Positions 25,526 through 33,179 of a stretch of DNA of 64,000 nucleotides are shown piece by piece (positions within the stretch are counted from its first letter, which is position 1; each line of letters starts with the position of its first letter). The stretch comes from Streptomyces xinghaiensis S187. GTDB lineage: Bacteria; Actinomycetota; Actinomycetes; Streptomycetales; Streptomycetaceae. Made by a program: the position numbers and the translations under genes. The stretch covers positions 310,001-374,000 of the forward strand of contig NZ_CP023202.1 of NCBI RefSeq assembly GCF_000220705.2, given 5' to 3'. The notes below the pieces were generated by a model. The model was not told the origin of the DNA. It searched no databases and saw nothing but the letters and a program-made list of their open reading frames with translations.

Positions 25526-27067
25526 TCACGCCGCCTCCGTGCTGCGGTCCGCGGCCATGCCCGCCGCGTCGAGCAGGGCGGTGCCGACGATCAGGTCGGC
25601 GCCGCCGTACTCCGGGTCGTCGAGCTGGACGCCGTCGTCCACGGCGAACAGCAGGCGCCGCTCGCCCTGGCGGTAGGCGGTGCCGACCGGCGGGCTCGCG
25701 GCGTGCACCGCCAGCAGCGCGACGAGATAGGGCAGTTCGGGGTCCTGGCGGCGGGCCTCGGCCAGCAGCCCGGAGAGCCGGCGCGGGGCGTCGGGCGGCA
25801 GGTCGAGCAGGTCCAGGGCGCGGGCCAGCTGCTCCTCGCTGAACCGGCTGTCGTCGGGCGTGGTGACGAGGTCCGGCTCGGGCATCTCCGCACCGAGGTG
25901 CTCGCGTTCGGCGGGCGGGGTGAGGAGCAGGGCGGTGAGGTCGCCGAGGCGCACGGCCGGGGGTGTGCGCAGGCCGGTACCGCGGGCGAAGAAGGCGTCG
26001 GTGACGGGCAGGGCCCGCTCCACGGGCAGCGGCAGCAGTGGCGCGAGCAGCTGGCCGTACAGGTCGAGCCCGGCCCGCGCGGAGGGCGGGGCGAACGCCT
26101 GCCGGTCCTGCTCGGCGCGGAACAGCGGGCCGGCCTCCAGCAGCCGGGACTGCAGCTGGGTGTGGCGCCGGACGCAGTCCTTGACGATGTCCACGAGCTC
26201 GGCGGCGCGCCGTTTGTGCTCGGCGTCCTCCGCCTCGTCACGGGCGCGGCGGATGTTGGTGAGGATGGCGTTCTCGTGGCGGTAGCGGTCGGCGACGTGG
26301 TCGAGCGCCTCCGCGATCAGATCGGGCACCCGGTTCAGCCAGTCCACGGCGCGGACGTTGCGCCGGGTGGCCTCCAGGGTGCGGCGCAGCGTCTCGGCGT
26401 ACTGCACGGTGCGGTAGCGGGCCTGTTCGGCCGCGAGCTGGGCGTCGGCGAGCCGGCCCCGGCTGATCAGCACCTCCAGCTTGACCTCGGCGGCGATCTG
26501 CGCGCTCGTGACATCCGTGTCGAGGGCGCCGACCAGGACGTTGACCGCCTCGTCGGTGGTGCGCAGATAGACACCGCCGCCGGGCCCGGGGACCTCCTCG
26601 ATCAGCTTGAAGTCGTAGTCCCGGCGGACGTAGCGGCCGTCGGGGCCGAAGGTTCCGTAGACCGCGCGGAAGCCGCGGTCCACGCTGCCGACGTTGATGA
26701 GGTTCTCCAGGACCCAGCGGGCGACCCGTTCGTGCTCGGCGGCGGGGCGCTCCGGTGCCTGCGCGGCGACCCGGGGCAGCAGCCGGGCGACGACCTGCTC
26801 GTGGTCGGCGCCGGTGTCGAAGTCCATGTTCAGCGTGACGAGATCGATGGCGGCCAGCGCCGTCTCCGCCATCGCGTAGACCGTGTACTCACCGGCGAGG
26901 TTGGCCTTGCGCGCGTCGAGGTCGTGGAGCGGCGCGGTGCAGGCGAGCGCGCGCAGCCGCCGGGCCAGCCCCTCGTCGGCGGCGGGCCCGGGGGCGGGCC
27001 GGGCCACCGAACCGGGCTGTACCCCACTGAGCTGCGGCGGAGCGGATTCCGAGACGTGCGACTTCAC
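25526..27067 (-). CDS. Kleisin/MukF/MksF/JetA-like subunit (inferred)
   Basis: 513 residues from GTG 27067; an ATG at 27097 with GGGAGG directly before it is an alternative start. An N-terminal winged-helix-like part (about residues 75-185, with VARWVLENLINVGSVDRGFR and GVYLRTTDEAVNVLVGALD) leads into a long helical middle (AAEVKLEVLISRGRLADAQL, then HVADRYRHENAILTNIRRAR). A second globular end follows (LGDLTALLLTPPAEREHLGA to YGGADLIVGTALLDAAG). This order matches MukF-like kleisins, with a helical bundle that contacts the SMC neck. It is the first gene of the operon, 67 bases after an AraC-family gene on the same strand. Function is inferred from layout. Confidence 0.6.
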   Translation of the reverse strand: MKSHVSESAPPQLSGVQPGSVARPAPGPAADEGLARRLRALACTAPLHDLDARKANLAGEYTVYAMAETALAAIDLVTLNMDFDTGADHEQVVARLLPRVAAQAPERPAAEHERVARWVLENLINVGSVDRGFRAVYGTFGPDGRYVRRDYDFKLIEEVPGPGGGVYLRTTDEAVNVLVGALDTDVTSAQIAAEVKLEVLISRGRLADAQLAAEQARYRTVQYAETLRRTLEATRRNVRAVDWLNRVPDLIAEALDHVADRYRHENAILTNIRRARDEAEDAEHKRRAAELVDIVKDCVRRHTQLQSRLLEAGPLFRAEQDRQAFAPPSARAGLDLYGQLLAPLLPLPVERALPVTDAFFARGTGLRTPPAVRLGDLTALLLTPPAEREHLGAEMPEPDLVTTPDDSRFSEEQLARALDLLDLPPDAPRRLSGLLAEARRQDPELPYLVALLAVHAASPPVGTAYRQGERRLLFAVDDGVQLDDPEYGGADLIVGTALLDAAGMAADRSTEAA

Positions 27068-27134
27068 GACGCACAGAGTAGGTCCTCGCGCTGACATCCT
27101 CCCAAACGGCGCGGATGGGACCGGCCGCGGCGGC

Positions 27135-28040
27135 TCAGGGAAGGGCCTCCGCCGGAGTGCGCACCGCCTGGCGCAGGCGGGCCGCGTCCCGGCTGGGGGG
27201 CGCGCCGAACTGGCGGCGGTACTCGCGGCTGAACTGTGACGGGTTGTCGTAGCCGACACGGTGTCCGACGCCGGTGACGTCGCCGGGGCGGGCGGCGAGC
27301 AGCAGCCGGGCCTCCTGGAGCCGGATCTGCTTCTGGAACTGGATCGGGCTCATCGCGGTCACCGCCCGGAAGTTGCGGTGGAAGGCGGAGACGCTCATAC
27401 CGGACAGCCGCGCCACGTCCTCGACGCGGAAGGGCTGCGCGTAGTGCTCGCGGATCCAGCGCACGGCCCGCGAGATGTGGCTGAGGCCGCTGTCGGGCAG
27501 CCCGAGCTGACGGACCGTCGCACCCTGCTCCCCGGTGATCAGGCGCCACAGGATCTCGCGTTTGACCAGCGGGGCCAGCACGTCCCGGTCCCGCGGCTCG
27601 TCCAGCAGGCGCAGCAGCCGGACCACCGCGTCGAGCAGGGCGGCCGGAGCGTCGCTGACGGCGATCCCCGGCGGCGCGCCCTCCCCCGGGCGGCGCCTGT
27701 CCCCGGTGCCGGCCCGCAGCAGCAGTTCGGCGACCTCGGACGGTTCCAGCCGCAGGCCGAACCCCAGGGCCGGCCGCTCGGGACCGGCCAGGGTGAACTG
27801 CCCGGTGACGGGCAGGTCGACCGACGCGACCAGGTACTGCCCGGCGCGGTACTCGTACACCCGGTCGCCCAGGGCGAGCCGCTTGGCGCCCTGGGCGATA
27901 ACGGCCAGCACCGTGCCGGACATCGAGGGGACCGGCGGGTCCGCCCGGTCGACCTTCGAGACGAGGACGCCGTCGACGGCGGTGGTCGAGTCGGGCCGGG
28001 CGTGCCGGGCCAGCAGCGTGCGGAGCTCCGTGAGGTCCAT
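27135..28040 (-). CDS. AraC-family regulator with AraC-type N-terminal cupin
   Basis: 301 residues from ATG 28040. The N-terminal ~155 residues are the AraC_N cupin (PVPSMSGTVLAVIAQGAKRL, YEYRAGQYLVASVDLPVTGQ) that binds an effector. The C-terminal double HTH covers about residues 190-290: IREHYAQPFRVEDVARLSGM, SVSAFHRNFRAVTAMSP, then VGYDNPSQFSREYRRQFG. It is divergent from a small monooxygenase gene. A TGGAGT/ACTCCA dyad between them suggests that it controls that gene and itself. A different start at 28097 is possible but lacks a ribosome site. Confidence 0.92.
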   Translation of the reverse strand: MDLTELRTLLARHARPDSTTAVDGVLVSKVDRADPPVPSMSGTVLAVIAQGAKRLALGDRVYEYRAGQYLVASVDLPVTGQFTLAGPERPALGFGLRLEPSEVAELLLRAGTGDRRRPGEGAPPGIAVSDAPAALLDAVVRLLRLLDEPRDRDVLAPLVKREILWRLITGEQGATVRQLGLPDSGLSHISRAVRWIREHYAQPFRVEDVARLSGMSVSAFHRNFRAVTAMSPIQFQKQIRLQEARLLLAARPGDVTGVGHRVGYDNPSQFSREYRRQFGAPPSRDAARLRQAVRTPAEALP

Positions 28041-28145
28041 GGGCCCATTGCAGCACCCCTCCGCGCCCCGGCTCCCCGAGTCGCCAGGATCGTGCAAGGA
28101 CCAGCGAGCATCGTTCTAACGTTTCCGCAGGTCAGGGCAGTTGAC

Positions 28146-28163
28146 TGGAGTCACCTCACTCCA
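28146..28163. promoter_or_regulatory. Candidate AraC-family operator
   Basis: TGGAGT, six bases, ACTCCA: a perfect six-base dyad in the 144-base divergent space, 22 bases before the monooxygenase ATG. TTGACT at 28141 could be a -35 element overlapping it. Confidence 0.4.
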
Positions 28164-28184
28164 CCACGTCGAAAGAAGGCAGCC

Positions 28185-28502
28185 ATGACCGCCCACTACG
28201 GCTTCACCGCCACCCTGACCGCCGGACCCGGCGGCGGCGACCGGCTCGTGGAGCTGCTGCTGACCGGCCTGGACGAGGGCGCCCCGGGTTCGAGCGAGCA
28301 CTGCGTGGTGTATCTCGTCTCCCGTTCCGCGTCCGACCCCGATGTCGTCCACGTCACCGAGGGCTGGACCAGCGAGGAGGACCACCACCGGATCTTCGCC
28401 GGCGAGGCCGCCCGGGCCATCGTGGCGCGGATCGGCGGACTGCTGGCCAAGGAGGCCGAGTACACCGATTACGTGCCGGTGTACGGCAAGGCCGCGTTCT
28501 GA
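28185..28502 (+). CDS. Antibiotic biosynthesis monooxygenase (ABM/YgiN-like) domain protein
   Basis: 105 residues, one ABM ferredoxin-like domain: HYGFTATLTAGPGGGDRLVE, then CVVYLVSRSASDPDVVHVTE and EGWTSEEDHHRIFAGEAARA. Small stand-alone members such as YgiN are quinol monooxygenases, and others act on polyketides; which applies cannot be decided. AAGG lies about six bases ahead of ATG 28185. It is the divergent partner of the AraC regulator and is followed 136 bases later by an esterase gene on the same strand, which may share its control. Confidence 0.88.
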   Translation: MTAHYGFTATLTAGPGGGDRLVELLLTGLDEGAPGSSEHCVVYLVSRSASDPDVVHVTEGWTSEEDHHRIFAGEAARAIVARIGGLLAKEAEYTDYVPVYGKAAF

Positions 28503-28638
28503 GCCGCCCGGCGTCCGCACCGGCCCCCTCCCCGCCGCTCCCGGCTCCCCCGGCATCCCGAAGCCCCGACGCCCCGGCGCCCGGCGAGCGGCTCCCTGCC
28601 CCCCGTCCGTCCGCACCACCCGATGAAAGGCAACCAGC

Positions 28639-29604
28639 ATGACCACGGCACACCCCGGCCTGGACCCCGAACTGCGCACGCTGCTGGCCGGGATACCCCG
28701 GATACCGGCGCTCGATCCGGAAGTCCTCGCGCAGCTGCGCCGGCTGCCGCCGACGCCGGTCGACGCCCTCCTCTCCCACCGCCGGGCCGGCCACCGCGAG
28801 GTCACCGTGCCCGCCGGGGACGGCGCCGGGATCCCCCTGTCGGTCTTCACCCCCGCGGACACCGGCGGCGCCGCCCCCTGCGTCTACTGGATGCACGGCG
28901 GCGGGATGGTCATGGGCGACCGCTTCTCGCAGATCGACATCCCGCTGGAGTGGCTCGACGCGTTCGGCGCGGTCGTGGTCTCCGTGGACTACCGGCTCGC
29001 ACCGGAGGCCACCGGCACCACCCCGGTCGACGACTGCTACCGGGGACTGCTCTGGGTCGCCGAGCACTCCGCCGAACTGGGCGTCGACCCCGCCCGGATC
29101 GTCGTCGCCGGCGCCAGCGCGGGCGGCGGCCTCGCCGCCGGCGTCGCCCTGCTGGCCCGTGACCGCGGCACCCCGGCGATCGCCGCGCAGATGCTCGTCT
29201 GCCCCATGCTCGACCACCGCAACACCAGCGTCTCCAGCCTCCAGTACGCGGACGGGCCCGGCGTCTGGACGCGCCAGATGAACGAGTTCGGATGGCGCAG
29301 CCTCCTCGGCGGCCTCACCGGCGACGAGGTGCCCGCGTACGTCTCGCCCGCGCTGGCCGACGATCTCTCCGGTCTGCCGCCGGCCTACATCGACACCGGC
29401 TCCGCCGAGGTCTTCCGCGACGAGGACGCCGACTACGCCACCCGTCTCTGGGCGGTCGGCGGCCAAGCCGAACTCCACGTCTGGGCGGGCGGCTTCCACG
29501 GCTTCGACGCGCTGTTCCCGCAGGCGCGGATCTCGGCCACCGCGCGCCGGACCCGCACCGACTGGCTCGCCCGGGTCCTGTCCCCGGACCACCCCGCCGC
29601 GTAG
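28639..29604 (+). CDS. Alpha/beta hydrolase, hormone-sensitive-lipase-like esterase
   Basis: 321 residues, no signal peptide. The oxyanion motif YWMHGGGMV is near residue 85, followed by YRLAPEA. The nucleophile elbow GASAGGG (Ser about residue 158), an acidic residue in SAEVFRDED and the catalytic His in WAGGFHGFD complete the triad of the HSL/bacterial esterase family IV. It should cleave short-chain esters in the cytoplasm. AAAGG lies nine bases before the ATG. The likely co-transcribed upstream gene is the small ABM monooxygenase, so the pair may degrade a ketone or ester. Confidence 0.93.
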   Translation: MTTAHPGLDPELRTLLAGIPRIPALDPEVLAQLRRLPPTPVDALLSHRRAGHREVTVPAGDGAGIPLSVFTPADTGGAAPCVYWMHGGGMVMGDRFSQIDIPLEWLDAFGAVVVSVDYRLAPEATGTTPVDDCYRGLLWVAEHSAELGVDPARIVVAGASAGGGLAAGVALLARDRGTPAIAAQMLVCPMLDHRNTSVSSLQYADGPGVWTRQMNEFGWRSLLGGLTGDEVPAYVSPALADDLSGLPPAYIDTGSAEVFRDEDADYATRLWAVGGQAELHVWAGGFHGFDALFPQARISATARRTRTDWLARVLSPDHPAA

Positions 29605-29659
29605 CGCCGCCGCTCCCCGAGCACATCGCCCCTCACTCACGCACGTCCACATCGGAGCG

Positions 29660-29739
29660 GTGATCGCCGCCCTGGTCTCCGGGGAGAGCCGCTGGACCAC
29701 GGCCCAGAGCATCGGGGTGTCCGGCGGCTACGACCTTGA
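29660..29739 (+). pseudogene. 3-prime remnant of a short-chain dehydrogenase gene
   Basis: The frame from 29660 reads VIAALVSGESRWTTAQSIGV followed by SGGYDL. This matches the C-terminal signature of classical SDR enzymes (a helix with AALVSxESRWxTGQ, then GxSGGYxL). A TGA occurs one base out of frame right after the terminal Asp-Leu, as if a base was lost. No N-terminal SDR part (TGxxxGxG, YxxxK) precedes it, so only a fragment of about 27 codons survives between the esterase gene and gntR. Confidence 0.5.
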
Positions 29740-29919
29740 GCCACCGGCCGGCCCCGCGCCGCCCGGGACCACCCCGGCCACCGGGCCGGTTGTCGGAGGG
29801 CGGTGGGATGCTGCTCACGTCGCCGCACCGCCCCGGGTCCCCGGCAGGCGGGGAGCCGGACCGGTACCGGCTCCGCTCCGGGGGCCGGGACCGCGGGCCC
29901 GGCGCGGCCGCGGATACTG

Positions 29920-29930
29920 TTGTTCAACAA
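29920..29930. promoter_or_regulatory. Candidate GntR operator
   Basis: TTGTT-C-AACAA is a perfect dyad in an otherwise GC-rich stretch, 35 bases before the gntR start. FCD-type GntR regulators typically bind TTGT...ACAA dyads, so autoregulation of the oxoprolinase operon is likely. Confidence 0.55.
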
Positions 29931-29964
29931 TCCACACCGTGTTCCGCTCGCCCACGGGGGGCCC

Positions 29965-30684
29965 ATGGACCGCACCAACGCGCAGGCCGCGTCCGCCGCC
30001 GACCCCTTCGCGCCGCTCGCGGCCGACCGCGACCGGCTTGGACGCGGCAGTACGGCGCAGCGCGTCGCCGACGTCCTGCGCGACCGGATAGCCGAGGGGA
30101 CGCTGCCGCCCGGCACCCGGCTCTCGGAGGAGGCGCTCGGTGCCGCGCTCGGCGTCTCCCGCAACACGCTGCGCGAGGCGTTCCGGCTGCTGGCGCACGG
30201 CCGCCTGGTCGTGCACGAGGTGAACCGGGGCGTCCGGGTGCGGGTGCTGAGCCGTGCGGACGTCCTGGACATCTTCACCGTCCGGCGGGCCCTGGAGCTG
30301 GCCGGACTGCGCGCCGCGCCGGAGGCCCGCCCGAGTCAGCTGAGCGCTCTGGCGCAGGCGGTGGCCGGGGGCGAGGCCGCCGCGCGGGCCGGTGACTGGC
30401 GGGCGGTCTCCACCGCCGATCTGCGGTTCCACCGGGCGCTGGGCGGACTGGCCGGCAGCCCCCGGATCGACGAGTATCTGAGCCGCGTCCTCGCCGAACT
30501 GCGCCCCGCGCTGCTGGCGCTGCCCCGGGCCCGCTGGCTGAACGAGCCGCCGCCGGTCCGGAACCGGCGCTTGACGGATCTCCTGGAACGCGGTGCGCTG
30601 CACCTGGCCGAGGCGGAGCTGGAGAGCTCCCTCGCCGACTCCCGGCAGATGCTTCTGGACACGATGGGGAAGGCTGCAACATGA
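29965..30684 (+). CDS. GntR-family (FCD) regulator of the 5-oxoprolinase operon
   Basis: 239 residues from ATG 29965. The wHTH covers residues 30-95 (TAQRVADVLRDRIAEGTLPP, RLSEEALGAALGVSRNTLRE, HEVNRGVRVRVLS). The FCD effector domain follows, with metal-ligand-like histidine in STADLRFHRALGG. It is coupled by an ATGA overlap to pxpA and, through it, to pxpB and pxpC. I infer local control of pyroglutamate degradation, probably through the TTGTTCAACAA dyad just upstream. Confidence 0.93.
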   Translation: MDRTNAQAASAADPFAPLAADRDRLGRGSTAQRVADVLRDRIAEGTLPPGTRLSEEALGAALGVSRNTLREAFRLLAHGRLVVHEVNRGVRVRVLSRADVLDIFTVRRALELAGLRAAPEARPSQLSALAQAVAGGEAAARAGDWRAVSTADLRFHRALGGLAGSPRIDEYLSRVLAELRPALLALPRARWLNEPPPVRNRRLTDLLERGALHLAEAELESSLADSRQMLLDTMGKAAT

Positions 30685-31469
30685 CCGCTTCCGCGCCTCC
30701 GTCCGCGCCCGTCATCGACCTCAACGCCGACCTGGGCGAGGGGTTCGGCCGCTGGAGCCTGACCGACGACGACGCCCTGCTGTCGGTCGTCACCAGTGCC
30801 AATGTGGCCTGTGGTTTCCACGCGGGCGACCCGTCCACGATGCGCCGGGTGTGCGAGCTCGCCGCCGAGCGGGGGGTGCGGATCGGCGCCCAGGTCGCGT
30901 ACCGGGATCTGGCGGGCTTCGGCCGCCGCTCCATGGACGTGCCGCGCCGGGAGCTCGCCGACGAGGTCGCCTATCAGATCGGGGCGCTGGACGTCTTCGC
31001 GCGCGCCGCCGGTTCGCGGGTCGCCTATGTCAAGCCGCACGGCGCGCTGTTCAGCCGGACGGTGCACGACGAGGAGCAGGCCGCCGCGGTCGTCGAGGGA
31101 ACCGTGCTCGCGGCGGGAGGCCGTCCGCTGCCCGTCCTCGGGCTGCCCGGTTCGCGGCTGCTGGAGGCGGCGGAGGGCGCGGGGCTGCCCGCGGTCGCGG
31201 AGGCGTTCGCCGACCGCGCCTACTCCACGGACGGCACGCTGGTGCCGCGGGGCCGGCCGGGTGCCGTCGTCGAGGACCCGGAGGAGGTCGTGGCGCGCTC
31301 CCTGCTGATGGCCGTGGACCACCGGGTGGCGACCGCCGAGGGAGAGAAGATCACCGTGCGGGCCCGCTCCCTGTGCCTGCACGGCGACACCCCCGGAGCG
31401 GCCGCGCTCGCCCTGCTGGTCCGGGAGGCGCTGATCGCCGACGGGGTGGCGCTGGAGCCCTTCGCATGA
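30681..31469 (+). CDS. pxpA: 5-oxoprolinase subunit PxpA (LamB/YcsF family)
   Basis: 262 residues. With PxpB and PxpC it hydrolyses 5-oxoproline (pyroglutamate) to glutamate using ATP. Family signatures are VIDLNADLGEGFGRW at the N-terminus, TSANVACGFHAGDPSTM near residue 45 (metal-type histidine), VAYVKPHGALF and, near the end, SLCLHGDTPGA. It starts in an ATGA overlap with gntR and ends in an ATGA overlap with pxpB. Confidence 0.96.
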   Translation: MTASAPPSAPVIDLNADLGEGFGRWSLTDDDALLSVVTSANVACGFHAGDPSTMRRVCELAAERGVRIGAQVAYRDLAGFGRRSMDVPRRELADEVAYQIGALDVFARAAGSRVAYVKPHGALFSRTVHDEEQAAAVVEGTVLAAGGRPLPVLGLPGSRLLEAAEGAGLPAVAEAFADRAYSTDGTLVPRGRPGAVVEDPEEVVARSLLMAVDHRVATAEGEKITVRARSLCLHGDTPGAAALALLVREALIADGVALEPFA

Positions 31470-32134
31470 GGGTCCTGCGGGTGGGGCGGCACGCGCTGCT
31501 GGTGGAGCCCGGCGGCCCCGAGGCGGCGAGCGCGCTCCACGCCGAGCTCGTGCGGCGCCGGGAGACGGGGGAGCTGCCCCCGGTGCGCGAGATCGTGCCG
31601 GCCGCGCACACCGTGCTCATCGACGGCCTGGACGACCCGCGGGCCCTCGCCGCCGAACTGGCCGGCTGGGAGGTGCCCCCGCAGTCCGCCGGGGCGGGGC
31701 GCACGGTCCGCGTCCCGGTCCGGTACGACGGCCCGGACCTGGCGGAGGTGGCGGAGCGCTGGGGCGTCCGCCCCGAGGAGGTCCCGGAGATCGTCGGCGG
31801 GGTGCGCTTCCGGGTGGCGTTCTGCGGTTTCGCCCCGGGGTTCGGCTATCTGACCGGGCTGCCGGAGCGCTACCGGCTGCCGCGCCGCCCGACGCCCCGG
31901 ACGTCCGTGCCGGCGGGCTCGCTGGCTCTCGCCGGGGAGTACGCCGGGGTGTACCCGCGCTCCTCGCCGGGCGGCTGGCAGCTGATCGGCAGCACCGGCG
32001 AGGTGCTGTGGGACCCGGCCCGCGAACCGGCCGCGCTGCTCGCCCCGGGCACGGAGGTCCGCTTCGTCGCCGCCGACGGCCCGGCGGCCGTGCGGGACGG
32101 CGCCCCCGCGGCCGTCGGGGACGGTCTCCGGTGA
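31466..32134 (+). CDS. pxpB: 5-oxoprolinase subunit PxpB (KipI/allophanate hydrolase subunit 1 fold)
   Basis: 222 residues. Recognisable family stretches are EIVPAAHTVLI, VRVPVRYDGPDLAEVAERWG, FCGFAPGFGYLTGLP, the PTPRTSVPAGSLALAGEYAG strand and YPRSSPGGWQLIG. The GFAPGF..L motif is characteristic. It forms the catalytic BC pair with PxpC, and part of the same reaction uses ATP activated through PxpA. Start ATG 31466 overlaps pxpA; the stop overlaps GTG 32131. Confidence 0.95.
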   Translation: MRVLRVGRHALLVEPGGPEAASALHAELVRRRETGELPPVREIVPAAHTVLIDGLDDPRALAAELAGWEVPPQSAGAGRTVRVPVRYDGPDLAEVAERWGVRPEEVPEIVGGVRFRVAFCGFAPGFGYLTGLPERYRLPRRPTPRTSVPAGSLALAGEYAGVYPRSSPGGWQLIGSTGEVLWDPAREPAALLAPGTEVRFVAADGPAAVRDGAPAAVGDGLR

Positions 32135-33024
32135 GCGCCGCCCGTGCGTCAACGGGCGTGCCCGGACCGGTGGTCCGGGCCGAGCGGCCGGGCGCGCTGA
32201 CGACCGTCCAGGACCTGGGACGCACCGGTCACGCCCATCTGGGGGTGCCCCGGTCCGGCGCGCTGGACCTCCCCGCGCACCGGCTGGCCAACCGCCTCGT
32301 CGGCAACGCCCCGGAGGCCGCGACGCTGGAGACCACCGTGAGCGGCGCCGCGCTGCGCGTACGGACGCCGGTCACCGCCGCCGTCACGGGCGCGCCCTGC
32401 GCGGTGACGGTCGACGGCCGGCCCGCTCCCTGGGGGGCGCCGGTGCGGCTGCCGGCGGGCGCGGTCCTGGACGTCGGCCCGGCGGCCGGCGGCCTCCGCT
32501 CGTACATCGCCTTCGCGGGCGGGATCGCGGCCGAACCCGTGCTGGGCAGCCGCTCCGCCGATCTGCTCTCCGGGCTGGGCCCTCCGCCGCTTGCCGCCGG
32601 TGACGAACTCCCGCTCGGGACGCCGCACGGGCCGCCGGCCCCGGTGGACGCGGTGCCCTGCCCGGGTCCGCCCGCCGAGCTGGTGCTGCCGGTGCTGCCG
32701 GGCCCGCGCCACGACTGGTTCGCGCCGGACGCGCTCCGCTCCCTGGCGTGCGCCCGGTACGCGGTGTCGCCCGCGAGCAACCGGATCGGGCTGCGCACCG
32801 ACGGGCCGCCGCTGCGGCGCTCCCGGGCGGGTGAACTCCCCAGTGAGGGCATGGTGCTCGGCGCGGTGCAGGTGCCGCCGGACGGCCGTCCGGTCGTCTT
32901 CCTCGCCGACCACCCCGTGACCGGCGGCTACCCCGTGATCGGTGTCGTCCCGGAGGACCGCCTCTGGGCGGCGGCGCAGGCTCCCCCGGGCACGCCGCTG
33001 CGCTTCGTCCCGGTCAGCCGCTGA
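32131..33024 (+). CDS. pxpC: 5-oxoprolinase subunit PxpC (KipA/allophanate hydrolase subunit 2 fold)
   Basis: 297 residues from GTG 32131. Family motifs are GALTTVQDLGRTGHAHLGVP, SGALDLPAHRLANRLVGN, LRSYIAFAGGIAAEPVLGSR, SPASNRIGLRTDGPPL and the terminal DHPVTGGYPVIGVV. It is slightly shorter than average but keeps both cyclophilin-like halves. It is the last gene of the gntR-pxpABC operon; a short hairpin (GCCGGGCC-GG-GGCCCGGC, 33027-33044) follows the stop directly. Confidence 0.95.
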   Translation: MSAARASTGVPGPVVRAERPGALTTVQDLGRTGHAHLGVPRSGALDLPAHRLANRLVGNAPEAATLETTVSGAALRVRTPVTAAVTGAPCAVTVDGRPAPWGAPVRLPAGAVLDVGPAAGGLRSYIAFAGGIAAEPVLGSRSADLLSGLGPPPLAAGDELPLGTPHGPPAPVDAVPCPGPPAELVLPVLPGPRHDWFAPDALRSLACARYAVSPASNRIGLRTDGPPLRRSRAGELPSEGMVLGAVQVPPDGRPVVFLADHPVTGGYPVIGVVPEDRLWAAAQAPPGTPLRFVPVSR

Positions 33025-33044
33025 CCGCCGGGCCGGGGCCCGGC

Positions 33045-33110
33045 GCGGGGTTGAGGGCCGCGTGCGGGGTTGAGGGCCGCGCGCGGGGTTGAGGGCCGCG
33101 CGCGGGGCTC
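33045..33110. repeat. 19-base tandem repeat, 3.4 copies
   Basis: Units beginning GCGGGGTTGAGGGCCGCG start at 33045, 33064, 33083 and 33102, exactly 19 bases apart; only one or two bases differ. It fills most of the space between convergent pxpC and the HEAT-repeat gene. Confidence 0.85.
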
Positions 33111-33179
33111 ACGCGCCCGACGCCCGGCCTGCGCACGGCCGGAGCGGCCTCGCCCCGCCGGCAGGCCGTGCCGCCCCGC

